Shown: in pieces, positions 33,191-45,622 of the stretch
Layout of the letters: each line of letters starts with the position of its first letter
How positions within the stretch are numbered: the first letter of the stretch is position 1
Made by a program: the position numbers and the translations under genes
The notes under the pieces: generated by a model
Database searches by the model: none
What the model was told of the DNA's origin: nothing
The model's input: the letters and a program-made list of their open reading frames with translations, nothing else
Source of the DNA: Nemophila menziesii
Taxonomy: Eukaryota > Streptophyta > Magnoliopsida > Boraginales > Hydrophyllaceae
Reading direction: 5' to 3'
DNA length: 64,000 bases
Assembly: GCA_029959085.1 (NCBI GenBank)
Contig: JARWIR010000002.1
Span: forward strand, 78,706,224 to 78,770,223

Positions 33191-33299
33191 TTTCAACGAT
33201 CTGGATTTAGTAGATAAAAGTCGATTCAGATTTTCTAGCATCCTTAAATCATTCCACTAAAGATCTTAAATTATGAGTTCAAATTAGGGATAAGTATTT

Positions 33300-33905
33300 A
33301 CCGAGTTGATCCGCTCAAAGAAAAGGAAACTGAATTAATCCAGAGTCGAGATCGTCTGCGTATATATAATATATAAAAAAATATATATAGTTTTTTGGCA
33401 AAAGATATAATACAACGGAAAGTAAAAGGATTATCTAATACCTTGATTTCTACAAGTTCTTTCCAAGAAGTTGAAACTATCAATAACCGACCAACACTTC
33501 CATTGTGAAATATCAATGTCGAGTCTGCCACATTTTGCTGTAAAGTCCGCGATTCTATTCAATTCACGATTGATGTGAAAAACTTTTCAACTTGGGAATC
33601 GCTTCATTCATTTCCTAATCTAAAAAAAGATTGGACGGATTCTCCAATAGATTCCTAGACCATTTTAAGGTTGTCCGAGTAGAAAGAGATACTCATAATA
33701 TTTAGGCTATCCGCTTCCCACATGGAAAAGATGATGGCCCATGCGTCTGCTTCCCTAATCGATTTCACCCTTCCTTTTTTCAGAATTTTCTTGTCATTAA
33801 AACGATCTTTATCAATCGCTATCGATGCCGCACCAACCGGCTTCCAATCATTGGTAAAAGAGGTATCATTAAACCATGTAAATTCAACTTCATCATTAGA
33901 TATAT
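33300..33905 (-). pseudogene. RVT_3 RNase H-like relic, copy B
   Basis: Minus-strand counterpart of 9852-10430, with the block VFHINRELNRIADFTAKCG near 33560 and an N-terminal DEVEFTWFNDTSF-type block near 33890. It is more decayed than in copy A. Confidence 0.6.
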
Positions 33906-34299
33906 AATATATATATACATATATTACATTACCTAGGAAAAATTACTCTACGAAATTTAGAAAAACACATATAATATGTCAAATATGAAGACTAATCATT
34001 TTATATTAATTATGATTTTAAGGTCATTTTTCCATAGTAATTGCAAGTAAGTTCAAGCATTAGTTAGTAAAGATTACAAGTGTCTCGCGCTACATTTCTC
34101 CCTCTATACTTACAATCCTTTAGTTAAATTGTTTTTTACTTAATTATTAGTTAAATTCCTAGTATTAGTAGTTTCATATAAAAATCAAGCTATTTACTTT
34201 TATGTCTTTTGTTTAATAACATATATCGATTTTAGAGCTAAAGTATGTATTACCTATCTAATACCTGAAGAAAACGATAAAAAAATGCTTACTTTTATT

Positions 34300-35250
34300 A
34301 TTTGAATGACTCGTACACTTGCAAGAAATAATTATTAGAGTGTAGTTTTTATATCACACATCGTAGAAAATCATCTAGGTCTACATTTTAACAAGTTCCC
34401 TGCTGTTCTAAAGGGATACTCTGATACAAACTGGATATTAGATAATGATGAAGTGAGCTCTACTAGTGGATATGTGTTCACCTTAGGTGGAGGAGTTTTA
34501 TCATGGAAGTCTTCCAAACAGACTTGTACATCATGATCCACTATGGAATCTGAGTTTATATCCTAGAGTTGGATGGGCAAGAACTCAAGTAGTTGAGAAG
34601 TCTTCTTGATGATGTTCCATTATGGGAAGGAAAGGTTGTTCATGTTTTTCTTTTATTATGATTCACAAGAAACAATAAGTGTCGTTAATAATAGAGTCTA
34701 TAATGGAAAACAAAGACATATTCGCATTATACATGTCTTGATAAGATAGTTACTAACACTTAGAGTTTGTAAGATCACAGAATATTTTAGTTGATATGTT
34801 TATTAAAGGCATGACCATGAGAGTATTCATAGAGATGTAAATGGGAATAGGGCTAAAGCTCTTAGACTAAACGAAAGATAATTTAGTGCACTTATTTCTC
34901 ATACATATGGTGTACTCTAGTGTAATCAAGGATGAGGGTACACTCTTAATAAATTTGTAGCCTAAATGGGTGATCCTAGGGAGACTGGTGTGATGAATTC
35001 TTTAACCAATGATCTAAAATTTGAGTTTTTATTCTTAATTAGTTCATTGCTTCGTTGAGGTGGAACTATTTAGGAGGACTTGATGAATTCACGGATACAT
35101 GTTTAGGATGAGCTTTACAAATCTTAATAATTTCAAAACCCAAGAGGGTTAGTCTACTGTAGGGAGACACTTGTGAAAAACTACCTATGTGAGTGTGAAG
35201 GTGGGGTTCTCTTCCAAAAAAATATGGGCTAGTTTCTTTATATCAATCAC
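34300..35250 (+). pseudogene. Ty1/copia RNase H and 3' region relic, copy B
   Basis: The plus strand reads [20 protein letters not shown], then [18 protein letters not shown], then a decayed STMESEFI helix and a NGKQRHIRI block, matching the C-terminal RNase H of plant copia polyproteins. Multiple stops and frameshifts follow. Downstream of about 34900 is the non-coding 3' tail. The inverted counterpart is 47291-48240. Confidence 0.85.
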
Positions 35251-35270
35251 TAGAACCAATGTATACGCAT

Positions 35271-35570
35271 GGCTTCCCAAACACAGGTAAAGAAAATATC
35301 GCAGAGTATTTTCTTGAAACCCAGGATAAATATGTGTTGAAATTATTTTTGGGACCGGATCTAGTTTTTGTCTCAGTTCACTACGTATTAATCCAAATCT
35401 TGTTCATTGGACATTGGTTCTTAGGTACAGTTTAACTCATCTCTTGCCTAGGAGTTTATATTTTTAAAATTCTTATTTGCCTTTGATAGACATGTGTCAG
35501 AATTGTTGTATTAATAAAGGTTTTAATTAATCCTTTTTAATTTACATGGCTTTTTTGTCCAAAGGGAAAA
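35271..35570. repeat. Dispersed 0.3 kb repeat, copy E1
   Basis: Matches 38588-38880 (E2) from a CTTCCCAAACACAGGTAAAG-like start to TTTACATGGCTTTTTTG. It lies just after the copia tail here and after the truncated D1 in the other case. It could be part of a copia LTR, but no LTR ends are visible. Confidence 0.7.
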
Positions 35571-36112
35571 ACTTAAGACCCAGAAAATTGTGAGTTTTAG
35601 GCAAAACACGACCGACCAATTCCAAGAGCTCATTGAAAGATGTGTTAGTATACTTGTTCTTCACCTTTATGTGTATAAGCTTGGAAATGAAATTCAAGGA
35701 ACTCATCACTGTAGAACCAGGGTATAATTTGGTCTCCAATTCCTCAAACAAAGTTTCAAAACTGCCACAGCTTGTTTGATGTGCATCACTCATCTCGGTA
35801 TCACCCGAATGACCAACAAGATCGTAAGTTGGTCTCATATCGTCATATACATTCTACATTTCATTTTGTTAATTTGTTTTGGGTTTTTCTTCGGGAATTA
35901 CCAACTGTTCACCGTGTTTTTTCCAAACCTCATACTTGGACATAAACCTGATCTGTATAAGGTATATCGAAGATTTTACATGGGCAAAACATATAACCAT
36001 TAAAACCATCTTGTTTTTGAACAAAAGCGATAAATTATTCTAAACCATAAATGTATTCCTCTATAACATAATCACGCGTTTTAATCCAACTCTTATCAAT
36101 ACCCGAAGCCAT
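35542..36112 (-). pseudogene. CACTA transposase N-terminus (Transpos_assoc and start of the TNP2-like region)
   Basis: The minus-strand ATG at 36112 gives MASGIDKSWIKTRDYV, a stop, then FNGYMFCPCK: the DKSW...CPCK layout of the transposase-associated zinc-binding domain of plant CACTA elements. After further stops, the frame from 35838 reads SFETLFEELETKLYPGS, NFISKLIHIKVKNKY and TSFNELLELVGRVLP, the next conserved block of TNP2-type transposases. The reading is truncated at about 35570 and its last dozen residues come from repeat E1. The catalytic core is missing. Confidence 0.8.
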
Positions 36113-36177
36113 CTTTTAATAACAATTTGATATAACTAAAAAACTACAAAAATATATGAAAAAACAAAAATATTTAT

Positions 36178-36285
36178 TACACTCTAATGAATAAATAAAA
36201 TAATTATTACAACCCAATGAATGAATGAATATAAATTACAAACTAATGAATGAATAAAAGTTACAAACCAATGAATGAATAAACA
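36178..36285. repeat. Short tandem repeat in CACTA leader
   Basis: About four imperfect copies of a 25-30 bp unit containing TTACAAACCAATGAATGAATAAA lie in the untranslated leader upstream of the transposase start. Confidence 0.8.
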
Positions 36286-36639
36286 ATTTAAATTAACTAA
36301 TTAAACAACTACAAAAATATTAAATAAACAAATAAACATATGCATATTTTACCCCATACAAATAAAAAAGACAATCATAAAACAAGTATATATTAACCTA
36401 ATTTAATCATATAGCATGGATGCACAATTATAATAAAAAAATAAAAATTTAAAAAGTTTGAATTTCTAGGAAAATACCTTGATTTGGTTGGAGAAATTGA
36501 AGATTGATCATGTCCCTCGTTGAATATGGACCTGTGAATGGTGTAAGATGAAGTGGAGAATCAAGTCGTAAAGATTAGAGCATATGGGAGTTAGGGTTTT
36601 GAGAGAAAGTGGGAGAAAAAAATTTGGGGAATTTTCGGT

Positions 36640-36937
36640 TTAGAAAAACCTATTGTGTGTAATAAATAGGTTTTTTAATATCGACAAAAAATGTTCATAA
36701 TTAATCTGAAGTCGTTGTTATTACTCATTATTGGCAATGACATTGGTCATCGCTGGTAAATTAAATCTTTTGCGACGACATTTTCAAGTTTAAAAAAAAC
36801 AAAATGAAAAAAAGATACTAGCGACGACTTTTGAACTACTTCGCGTCGAAATAGCGTCGTCGCTAAAGGAAAATCATACTATCGATGACTTTTGTTCGTC
36901 GCTAATATTCTTCCATCGCTATAAACCATTACTAGTG
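36640..36937 (-). repeat. CACTA terminal and subterminal repeat region
   Basis: Multiple GCGACGA/TCGTCGC heptamers in both orientations sit within 300 bp of the CACTA terminus. In En/Spm such motifs bind the TNPA-type protein that brings the ends together. Confidence 0.8.
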
Positions 36938-37269
36938 ACTAAGGTTGGAAATCGGATCCGAAATTTCCAATTTTCGAATTTTATGATCCTAAAATTTCGA
37001 ATTCGGAAGAGATTTTTAACGTTCCAAAATTCCGATTTCCAATTTTTCCGATAAAATCTAATCGGAATAGGAACTACATATAAATTCCGAAATTTTCGAA
37101 TTGTATTTCTGATCTGATTATATTTCCATATTATTACATTTCAAAATAATATTTCATAGAGTATTTGAAACGTGAAAATTAATGACATGTTTCTTTGGTC
37201 CTTGAAAAGTTTTGGAACTTGAAAATCAACTTGGCTTCCATATATATTGTTCCAAAACTTTTTCAATGT
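36938..37269. repeat. Degenerate AATTCCGAAATT-rich segment
   Basis: The stretch after the CACTA end is dominated by imperfect iterations of TTTCCAATTTTCGAATTTT and AAATTCCGAAATTTTCG. The left edge (CTAAGGTTGGAAATCGG) loosely resembles hAT termini of the form CAGGGGTGGAAATCGG, but no partner end or target duplication is found. No gene. Confidence 0.4.
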
Positions 37270-38585
37270 ATACTTATACAAATAATAGTAGTGTAGAAAT
37301 AGTTGTTTCTAATTTGTAATCACTTAACGTAGTCGTTTTTAGACAAAATTTAATGTAAAAAAAATTACTCTAAATATAAATCTTATTCGTCCGCTCATAT
37401 CACCAAACCAAACCTTACACCCCTATTTATAAACCATCTTCTTTGTGTCACCAAACCAAACCCTACCCGAACCCTCCAACTATATACACATTACACTAGC
37501 AACAAGTAACCATAACTTTTAATCATACGTATATCAAGTAGGTTCACTTGATCATGTTTTTTAATACTTAATATCTTCCAAATATAATATTTCCTACTCT
37601 GTTCCACATTCTCCTTTTTCTCCATACTCTTTGCCTTCCTCTAACTTCTGTATAATTGTTGTCATCACCACCTCGACCTTCGGATTGTTGGGTCAAGATT
37701 TGTTCAATACCTACTAGCTTCTTAGATCCATAGTCATTTCAATTAAGAATCCATATGTTTAAGTTTAGTTACTATTTTTAACTTTAAATTATTTGCATTA
37801 TTGTGCGTTATTACAAAAAAAATAGAAAATATAACCCAAAATATAGATTTACAAAATGTGTACATATATACATTTCCCACTTTATGAATATTATATTCTT
37901 TGTAGGAAAAAAATTTAAGATTATTTTTTTAAATCTAAACATCTATTTAGGGTTGAGAAACTATAGTAAGAAAACATAATTCCAATATATGAATCATAAG
38001 GAACTTGACATGGGAGGATTCCAAAGATTTGAGTTAAACAAGTATAATTTTGTGAATAAGATGTATATATTTTTACTTTGTAATACATAATATTAAGTTT
38101 AAGTAATGTATCTATGTGGCTTGTAATAACTGATGTGAATGAATTTTGATTTTTGAATAAATGTATGAATGAGTGCAGCCACTTGTGTTCTTCCATTTCC
38201 GTAGTTGAAGTATTAAAATCCCTTTATGTAAAAGTCGAAGCAAGATTATACAAGAAAGAGAAGATGTAGTGAAAGAGTGTTGTAAGAACCTCCAAGAAGA
38301 GTGTGCTAACATAATAAAACCTAGTAAGATGGACATGGAGAAATTCAAGGAAATGGTTGAAAAGCGTCTCAATCCACATTTTGATGTGAATGTTCCCTAC
38401 ACATCAGATATGGAGGAAATTTAGACTTTGATCGGGTGTTTATGTTTTTTGTATTCATGCATATTTTAATTGACTCAGTATTATGTCTTTCTAGAATATG
38501 TAAAGTGAGCTTTTCTTATATTTTTCATCTTTCTTAAACGACATAGTGATTAATATTTTGGCATTTATTAATGTCTTTGGAGTAG
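37270..38585 (+). repeat. Composite repeat family D, copy D1
   Basis: Matches 41420-42690 (D2) and 61344-62660 (D3) closely and copies A/B/C distantly. All share a leader (CACCAAACCAAACC, TATTTATAAA, ATTACACTAGCAACAAGTAA), an intron-like middle and an exon-like end. D1 stops at 38585, where repeat E2 starts. Confidence 0.85.
38209..38424 (+). pseudogene. Conserved 71-codon exon-like ORF, D1
   Basis: The plus-strand frame is open between a TGA at 38206-38208 and a TAG at 38422-38424, with blocks IIQEREDVVKECCKNLQEEC, MEKFKEMVEKRLNPHFDVN and VPYTSDMEEI. D3 carries the same frame with the same length (62287-62502) and few changes; D2 carries a frameshifted version (about 42400-42560). The sequence is helical and charged and has no motif I know. 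There is no in-frame ATG near its start, so it would be a downstream exon. It could be the last-exon relic of a captured gene. Confidence 0.5.
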
Positions 38586-38587
38586 TG

Positions 38588-38880
38588 CTTCACAAATGCG
38601 TGTAAAGACAATATCATAGAGTATTTGCTTGAAACCTGGGTTAATTATGCTATGAAAAATATTTGGTGACCGGATCTAATTGTTGTCTCAGTTTACCAAG
38701 TATTAGTCCCAATCTTTGTTGATTGGACAATTGTTCTAAGGTAACATTTAACTCATCTCTTGCCTAGGAGTTCAATTTTTTCTAACACTCTTATTTGTCT
38801 ATGATAGACGTGTGTAGGGATTGTTCTGTTAATAAAGGTTTTTATCAATCCTTTCTTGATTTACATGGCTTTTTTGGCCA
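38588..38880. repeat. Dispersed 0.3 kb repeat, copy E2
   Basis: Same sequence as 35271-35570. Both end in AATAAAGGTTTT...TTTACATGGCTTTTTTG. Confidence 0.7.
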
Positions 38881-40290
38881 AAGGAAAAAACATGAGTTTT
38901 ATGACTTTTAGCATTCCTCCGTTGCACAAAAACGGTGGATGACTAAATAAAATATTAACGCTTATATTAAAATAATTCACTTAACATTAAAACTTGTCAA
39001 CACACAGAAGTTATGAGTTTATGAATTTAACCCCACATGCATGCAGCCACCACCTACCCACCCACCCAACCCCGTCCATCCCAGCCTATCAAATAACACT
39101 AAAATTTCGCCCATTTTTAATAGGTAAAACATGAATAAAAAAATTACCCCTCAATTGAAAAATTAGTAATGCCCAATTTAAACTTTATAGATAAATTTTA
39201 GAATTCTAAAATTTACGGTAGAGTATGAAATTAGAAAATTGAGCTAACACCAATTATAAATAAGATAGGTATTTAAAGATCCAATTTTTTATATTTTTGC
39301 TAGTTAGTGTTGATTTCTTCTCATGAATTTTATTTTATTTACATAATACAGTGGTATTTAAAGAAATTTATGTTTCCATAATTGTGCAGATTAATAAGTC
39401 ATGGGCTGGTATTAGACTATCACATAATAGATGGAAGTGTTCTCTAATTTGGAATTCTTGGGTGTGTTCTCAAATTCCTTAAAATATGTTGTATAAATGA
39501 AAAAAAATTAGATTTGTAACCTACCTTCACTTTCTACAATGAGAAAGTTGGATTGATTATTTTTCTGTGTTTGGCCATTTATGTTCTATATATATAGTTA
39601 ATCGTCCAACTTACAATTTAACAAGTAGATTATCCTGTGACTTTCGTGTCTTATAATATTCATAACTCTTGACAAAAAATTCCTTCATAAGTCTGGGATC
39701 CATAATCAACAACAGGTGGTTTTGCTTCCATCCACATAAACGATTTTATATATAGTAAGAAACCCTTTAATCAAATCATTGAAAAAAGAGTAATAGAAAT
39801 AGTTCCACTCTAAAAGAAAAAAGAATATAAAAATAATATATGTATCATTAATGAATCAAGTAAACAAATTTTGAATTATTCAAGTCAGTCAAATATTTTA
39901 GGTCTGAAACATTTCTCAGTTTATGGCTTTTGATATTAATATTATTTGTGATTAAATATTGTACTATTTTTTTATAAGTGGGTCCAGGCTAGCTTTTCCA
40001 TGTATAGAAATTTTTTAAGTTATAAAACACTCATATAATTACTAACATAAGCCTAAAGTAATGATGTATACATGGTAGTTACTTGAGGACTGTAAAAATG
40101 TGTAGTTAAACTTATTGGTGAAAGTAAGAGATTTGTCTCTTACTTGTTTTAGCATCGATGTAATTTTGTATAGGAAAAAAGAACCTGGATTTAGTATAAT
40201 GAACATATCGTATTTGGCTAAAGTATTTTTGAAGAAACACCATAACTCTTGACCATACATTTAATTATTATTACAAATAAAATATTTTTG
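38881..40290. other. AT-rich stretch without recognisable gene
   Basis: No repeat partner or coding signal is found on either strand. A short CCAC-rich tract (CCACCTACCCACCCACCCAA) lies at about 39050-39069. Confidence 0.6.
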
Positions 40291-40299
40291 TTTATTTAT

Positions 40300-40735
40300 A
40301 AGTGATGGAGAGATCTTTTCAAAAAGATACGACCTAAAACTCAAAAGATTATAGAGTCGGGTCCGACTGATACTAGTATAGTTATCGAGTCTAGTAATTT
40401 GCCTTCCAATAAGAGATGAGGTATTGAAAAAAAATTAGAAAATGATTGTCATCCAACTCCCGATTTGAACAAGAAGATATTGGATTATTTTCAAACGGAC
40501 CTCGTATTTTGCAAAAGTATATTAGCGTTTTATCCTAATGATTGAGACAATATTAAAGAAGATATATATTAAATTAGCCGCATCAACCCTTTGAAGGAAA
40601 ATTTAAAGCAACGGAATATGGTTAGCAATTGCGCCGCCTTTAATCCAACCTGGTACAAGAAACATGGTACCTAGTTTTTATATAGTCTTGCGCCAAACAA
40701 GGTTTATTGATTGTGTTTTTATCTTTGTTGATTAG
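40300..40735 (+). pseudogene. hAT-type transposase relic (TTF zinc-finger N-terminus)
   Basis: The plus strand reads DLNKKILDYF, then ILAFYPND, and after stops FNPTWYKKHGT, a stop, YSLAPNKVY, a stop, LCFYLC. Plant hAT-type proteins of the TTF-zinc-finger (ZMYM1-like) group have ...YHPND..., then RRFN.TWF..Y.WLEYS...D.AFC..CYLF in this order. The spacing and the cysteine-containing end match. It is heavily decayed and cut by the start of D2 at about 40740. Confidence 0.5.
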
Positions 40736-40739
40736 ATGC

Positions 40740-42690
40740 TAATGATCAGCAATTAGCTAATGGATGGTGTAAGCCAGTAAAGGTAGAAGTTAACTACAAA
40801 CGGGAGCTTGGACCCCAGACACAATCGAGAGGGGATGGTGGATTATTGCGGGACGCGCAAGGAAGTTGTATAGGATGGTTTATAGTGAGATTCGTGTGTA
40901 CTTCACCTTTTATCATAGATTTGATAACTTTATACTATAGGTTAATGTTGACAGGGAACTTAGAGTTATTATATTATGTTTAAAGGTGGATTACTAAGAG
41001 TTCCTTAACGAGTTGGACCAATCGGCAAGATGTAGAGGATTGTGAGTCGTATTGATCGAGGCGATACGGATCATTCTAGGCAAAAAAGGCTTTGTCCGAG
41101 ATCAATCGAGCACATATCCTAAGAAGCTAACGTGTATGTACAATGGTTAGCTAGAGTCAGAACTTCCCCGAAAAATAATAAAAAGTGACATATAGAGACC
41201 CACTAGACAAAATTTGAAAATTTATAACCCGTGATCGTTAAGAATGTAAAACGCCTCCATATACAAAAACTAATAAAAAACATATAATTATATGAAAATT
41301 AAAAAGTTTAAACATAAAAAATAGTATATAATATATTTTACTAAAACCAAGTACAATAATATTTTCTTTGTTTTATAATATTTTAACACACAAATTATGT
41401 AAGTTTTTATTTGTAAAAATAAAAAGTCACATAAAAATAATAATAGTGTAGAAAGAGTTGTTTCTGATGTGTAATCACTTGACTTAGTCGTTTTTAGACA
41501 AAATTTAACATAGAAAATATTGCTCTAAATATAAATCTTATTCGGCGCTCATATCACCAAACCAAACCTTATACCCCTATTTATAAATCATCTTCTTTGT
41601 GTCACCAAACCAAACCTACTCGGCCCCTCCATTTATATACACATTACACTAGCAACAAGTAATCATAACTTTTAATCATACGAATATCAAGTAGGTGTAC
41701 TTGATCATGTTTTTCAATACTTAATCTCTTCCAAATATAATTTTTCCTACTCTATTCCACCTTCTCCTTCTCTTTGCCTTCCTCTAACTTCTATATAATG
41801 TTGCACCACCTCGACCTTTGGATTGTTGGGTCAAGTTTTGTTCAATATCTAATGCCTTCTTAGTTCCATAGTCATTTCATTTCAATTAAGAATCCATATG
41901 TTTAAGGTTAGTTACTACTTTTAATTTTTAAATTATTTGAAATATTGTGCGTTATTTAGAAAAAAAAAACAAGAAAATATACCTCCAAAATTTTGATTTA
42001 CAAAATGTGTAAATATATACATTTGCCACTATATGAATATTATGTTCTCTGCATCACAAAAAAATTGAGATTGTTTTTTTGTATCTGAACATCTATTTAG
42101 GGTTGAGAAACTATTGTAAGAAGACATAAATCAATTAAATGAATCATATATAACTTGACAAGAGAGGATTCCAAAGATTTGAGTTCAACATGTATAATTT
42201 TGTGAATAAGATGTATATTTTTTTTACTTTGTAATACATAATATTAAGTTTAAGTAATGTATCTATGTGGCTTGTAATAATTGATGTGAATGAATTCTGA
42301 TTTTTTGAATGAATGCAAATGAGTGGAGGCACTTGTGTTCTTCCACTTCCATGGTTGAAGCATTGAACATCCCCTTATGGGACAGCTATAGATAAATTAT
42401 ACTAGAAAGAGAAGATGTAGAACCTCCAAGAATGTGCTAAAATAATGCAACCTGGTCAGATGGCCATGGAGAAATTCAAGGAAAGAGTGGAAAAGCATCT
42501 CAATCAACATTTTGATTTGAATGTTCCCAACACATCAGATATGGAGGAAAATTCTACCTTGATCTGGTACTTATGTTTTTGGTATTAATGCCGTTTTTCT
42601 TTGAGTCAGTATTATGTAAAATTGAGTTTTGCTTATGTTTTACATCTTTGTTAAACAACACCGTGATCCTAATTGAGTTAACGACTAATC
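40740..42690 (+). repeat. Composite repeat family D, copy D2
   Basis: 40740-41230 aligns with the block after the tandem repeat in copies A/B/C (30670-31100 in B). 41420-42690 aligns with D1 and D3. D2 therefore bridges the two subfamilies and shows they share one ancestral layout. Exon-like relic: blocks AMEKFKERVEKHLNQHFDLN and VPNTSDMEEN near 42460-42550 with upstream frameshifts. After 42690 the match ends. Confidence 0.8.
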
Positions 42691-44566
42691 TCTTTAAAGT
42701 GGGGATAAAATTTTAATGATAATAACCAAAATTGTCTAGATGTAGAATAGTCCATTGGGAAACTTTTGACTCACTTAAATTATCTCAATTAAGATAAAAT
42801 GTTTTATGTACTTGTTTCTAGCAACAAAATTTGTGACTTATCATATTGAAGAGATATAAACATTGGGATCAGGGCAAGAAGCGACGAAGAGATATAACAA
42901 CACTTATTTCCTTAATTAGTGTAATGCTTCTGTAAATTATGAATTTTATTTCTTTTGTTTTCTTTTCTTCCATTATGACATTAATTTCTACTAGATTGAG
43001 ATACTTGAATATGAAACCTAACTATTAATTAGGGTTTATATGTATGAATTTAGGATTTCGTATTCATATAAAGTATAGATTGTTGTTGTTGTAATTTATC
43101 ATAATTATCTTTATATCCTTGTATAATGTACAAACATTTAGGGTGTTAATAAGCCACATTTATGCATTTTATATGGTTTTGTTGATCCAAAGGTGCATAC
43201 AATTTCCTTCTCATTACCACTAGGGATTTCAACCAGGTAATTTTTGTTATTTTACACAATTGTGAAATAAATAGAACTTAGTTCTAATAAAATTCATGAA
43301 GATGCTTTTTACACAAGTAAGAATCTAGCTATGGTAGTAATATAAAGATTTGTCAACCTCCTACATCGAACTAGCAGTGGTAAAATATGTCACTCGCCTC
43401 TTAGGTTGATCGATTCTTGTCTATAGTACAAATATCACATTCAATACTAAGCTTTATGCGAAATTGAATTTTTCAAGCTAATCTGCACATTTAATACCTT
43501 GAAATGAATGTCTATTTAAGTCATACATATTCCTATGTTTGTGTTTATTATGTAAGGTATGTTTTTTGTGTTTATGAAGTAATATAATGTTTGTTTCTAT
43601 CGTTTAAATCATCTACCATAAGAACACGGGTCTTTGACCCGAGAGATATAAAAAAATCTTATTTTGTCCATAAAGGCTTGAAGAGATTGAAATTCTTCTT
43701 AAAGACCTCTTTATTTCAAAATATCCAAAATATATTTCATTCAAAAACAAAACATAATTCACAATTCAAATTTAAAATATATTTACACTAAACATATTAA
43801 GATCTTATGAATAACACTGAGAATGAATAGTGTTATTCCTTATCAATATTATCTTTAATGGAGGATTTGACTATTACTGAAAACATAAATTTAGTTATAT
43901 TTCTCTAATCCTTGAAGCAAAAAACATGATTTTTCTCAACTTTTACTCCTCTCCTCTCCTTTACCTTACCTTCTGAAAATTACCTGAACATTTTCTTACT
44001 CTCCTTACCAAATCCTGTTTTTCAAGCCCAAATCCAAACATTTTTCTAATCAAAATCCCTCATTTATACTAATAAAAATCCTCCAATAACACCTTTAAAA
44101 ATCCATCCCAAGCACCTATTACTAAACATCCTTATAAACTTAGTATTGTAGAATCTTCAATTATTTATTCTAGCCTCCTTCCTTGTTTACAATCACTTGA
44201 GCAATGAATATGTATATAACAAAGCATCCTGACACAAAGGATGGAGACATTCTATTTATAAGTGAGGAAACAAATTATCAAAGAGCAGCTGCTAGCGAAA
44301 CTGCTTCACCGTGGACTTAATTTCTCCATCATCGAAAGCCATATCCAAAAATACAAGAACATCAAGGGTAAATTCAAACTAAGTAAAAAGTTCATAACAA
44401 ATGTATTCTCGAATTTAGAAACCGACCTAAACTGCCATTAGAGCACCTGGGGAAGAAAACATTTAGTGAGCGGAAGAATTATTCACTCGAACCAACGGGT
44501 ATTCAAGGTGGGTCCCCCATCATGGGACTAGCTTTAATTAAAGAGTAGTGATATGAATTGGTTGGT
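42691..44566. other. AT-rich stretch without recognisable gene
   Basis: I find no element ends, no coding motif and no repeat partner in the window. A pyrimidine-rich tract (ACTCCTCTCCTCTCCTTTACC) lies near 43945. Frames of up to 66 codons (43591-43791) look random. Confidence 0.55.
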
Positions 44567-45121
44567 TATAGCCATCATACAGAGATGAGTACAAGTGTAA
44601 CCTTCAAGCATTGCTAATGTAATTTTATGATTGAGATTATTTGTGTTTGATTTTGCATGATAAGCGTATGTGTATACTAGTTCCTAGAGTTTTGCTATAT
44701 GAGATTTATTTTGAGAATTGTTTTAGGTTTATTTGCTAGCTTCTACCTTCTCTTGCAATGACTTCTTACCCTTTTTGTTTTAATTTTACTTTGTCGGGAC
44801 GACAAAGGTTTGATTAGGGGGTCTTGATGTCTCCCTAAATGTTCTAATTTTATGCCCTTGGGAGACATCATTTTTTGTGTTTATTCGACTATTCTGATAG
44901 ACTTTTGGACTAAATATGCAATAATCCGATTTTCCTCTTTAATTTCTAGTATTATTAATTTATTAAACTTTTGCGTGTAATATTTTGTATTTTAGTGAAG
45001 AGTTTGTAGGTTATGAATACTAGCTAGGAGAGGAATCCGAGAATAAAGTCAAAGATCGTGATATGGAGTCAAAGCATGAAGACAAATCCCGAAAGAATTG
45101 ATATTTTAAAGCTGCAAATCT
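44567..45121 (+). mobile_element. Athila-type fragment, plus-oriented arm of a 555 bp inverted repeat
   Basis: Contains the 3' internal end, polypurine tract, LTR start (TGATGTCTCCC at 44828) and about 290 bp of LTR. It is the near-perfect reverse complement of 45992-46546. It ends at GCTGCAAATCT and runs into a scrambled 100 bp junction (45122-45240) containing repeated CATCTCTGTAT pieces. Confidence 0.85.
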
Positions 45122-45221
45122 TTAAAGCATAAAATTTTACCGATTGAAGAAGAATTTACATCTCTGTATGAGTGTAAACTCAAGCATAAAGTATTCCCAT
45201 TGACATCTCTGTATTATAAGG

Positions 45222-45605
45222 GATAGCAAGCTAAAAGGCTACAAATGGCTAGCAAAGAACTTCCCCTATCATTTTCCTAAGTACATAGCTCGTCTTTAGT
45301 TCATATCTAAGTGGGTTCTCTACTAATTAGGATTTCACGTTCTACACACCAAACATATTCCTTAAGTACAAGCTTACTTCATTTGCATTGTTCATTAATT
45401 TTTTCTATCAATTACCTATGTTCGCATGCAATTCTAAGTGTGTTTTATACTATTCCCTAAAGTCTACTATTTACTATCATAGATTTATCGAAAGTATGCT
45501 TAAAGGGACATTTAAAATCTTCTACAGTCAAACGCAACTTCGAAATTATTTTATTAAAGCAAATAAACACATAACACATAAAAACTGGGATGAGGCAACG
45601 AGCCC
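45222..45605 (-). mobile_element. Athila-type internal fragment
   Basis: Matches 13690-14075 (3' internal region of the large element) including ACTAATTAGGATTTCACGTTC. Its first 95 bases also recur at 47180-47291. Confidence 0.8.
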
Positions 45606-45622
45606 CACCTAATTATCATTCA

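Larger units (their letters stand above)
26695..35250 (+). repeat. Composite repeat copy B (left arm of the large inverted repeat)
   Basis: Runs parallel to copy A and is the reverse complement of copy C (47291 to about 55795) over its whole length. It starts in a LINE RT relic, then carries the SINE, three 0.47 kb repeat units, exon-like relics, the RVT_3 relic and the copia relic. Compared with copy C it has an additional SINE at 31386-31587. The stretch 28290-28900, between the LINE relic and the SINE, contains no gene I recognise, although 28368-28560 stays open on the plus strand. Confidence 0.85.
35571..36937 (-). mobile_element. CACTA (En/Spm-type) transposon, 5' end only
   Basis: On the minus strand the terminus is CACTAGTAATGGTTTATAGC at 36937, the CACTA signature. 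It is followed by subterminal GCGACGAC/GTCGTCGC motifs in both orientations (36640-36930), a leader and the transposase N-terminus. The element is cut at about 35570, where repeat E1 begins. No second CACTA end is seen in the window. Confidence 0.85.

Noticed and set aside
43591..43791. 66-codon plus-strand frame
   Set aside because: Biased AT composition, no motif, no conservation with any other part of the window.
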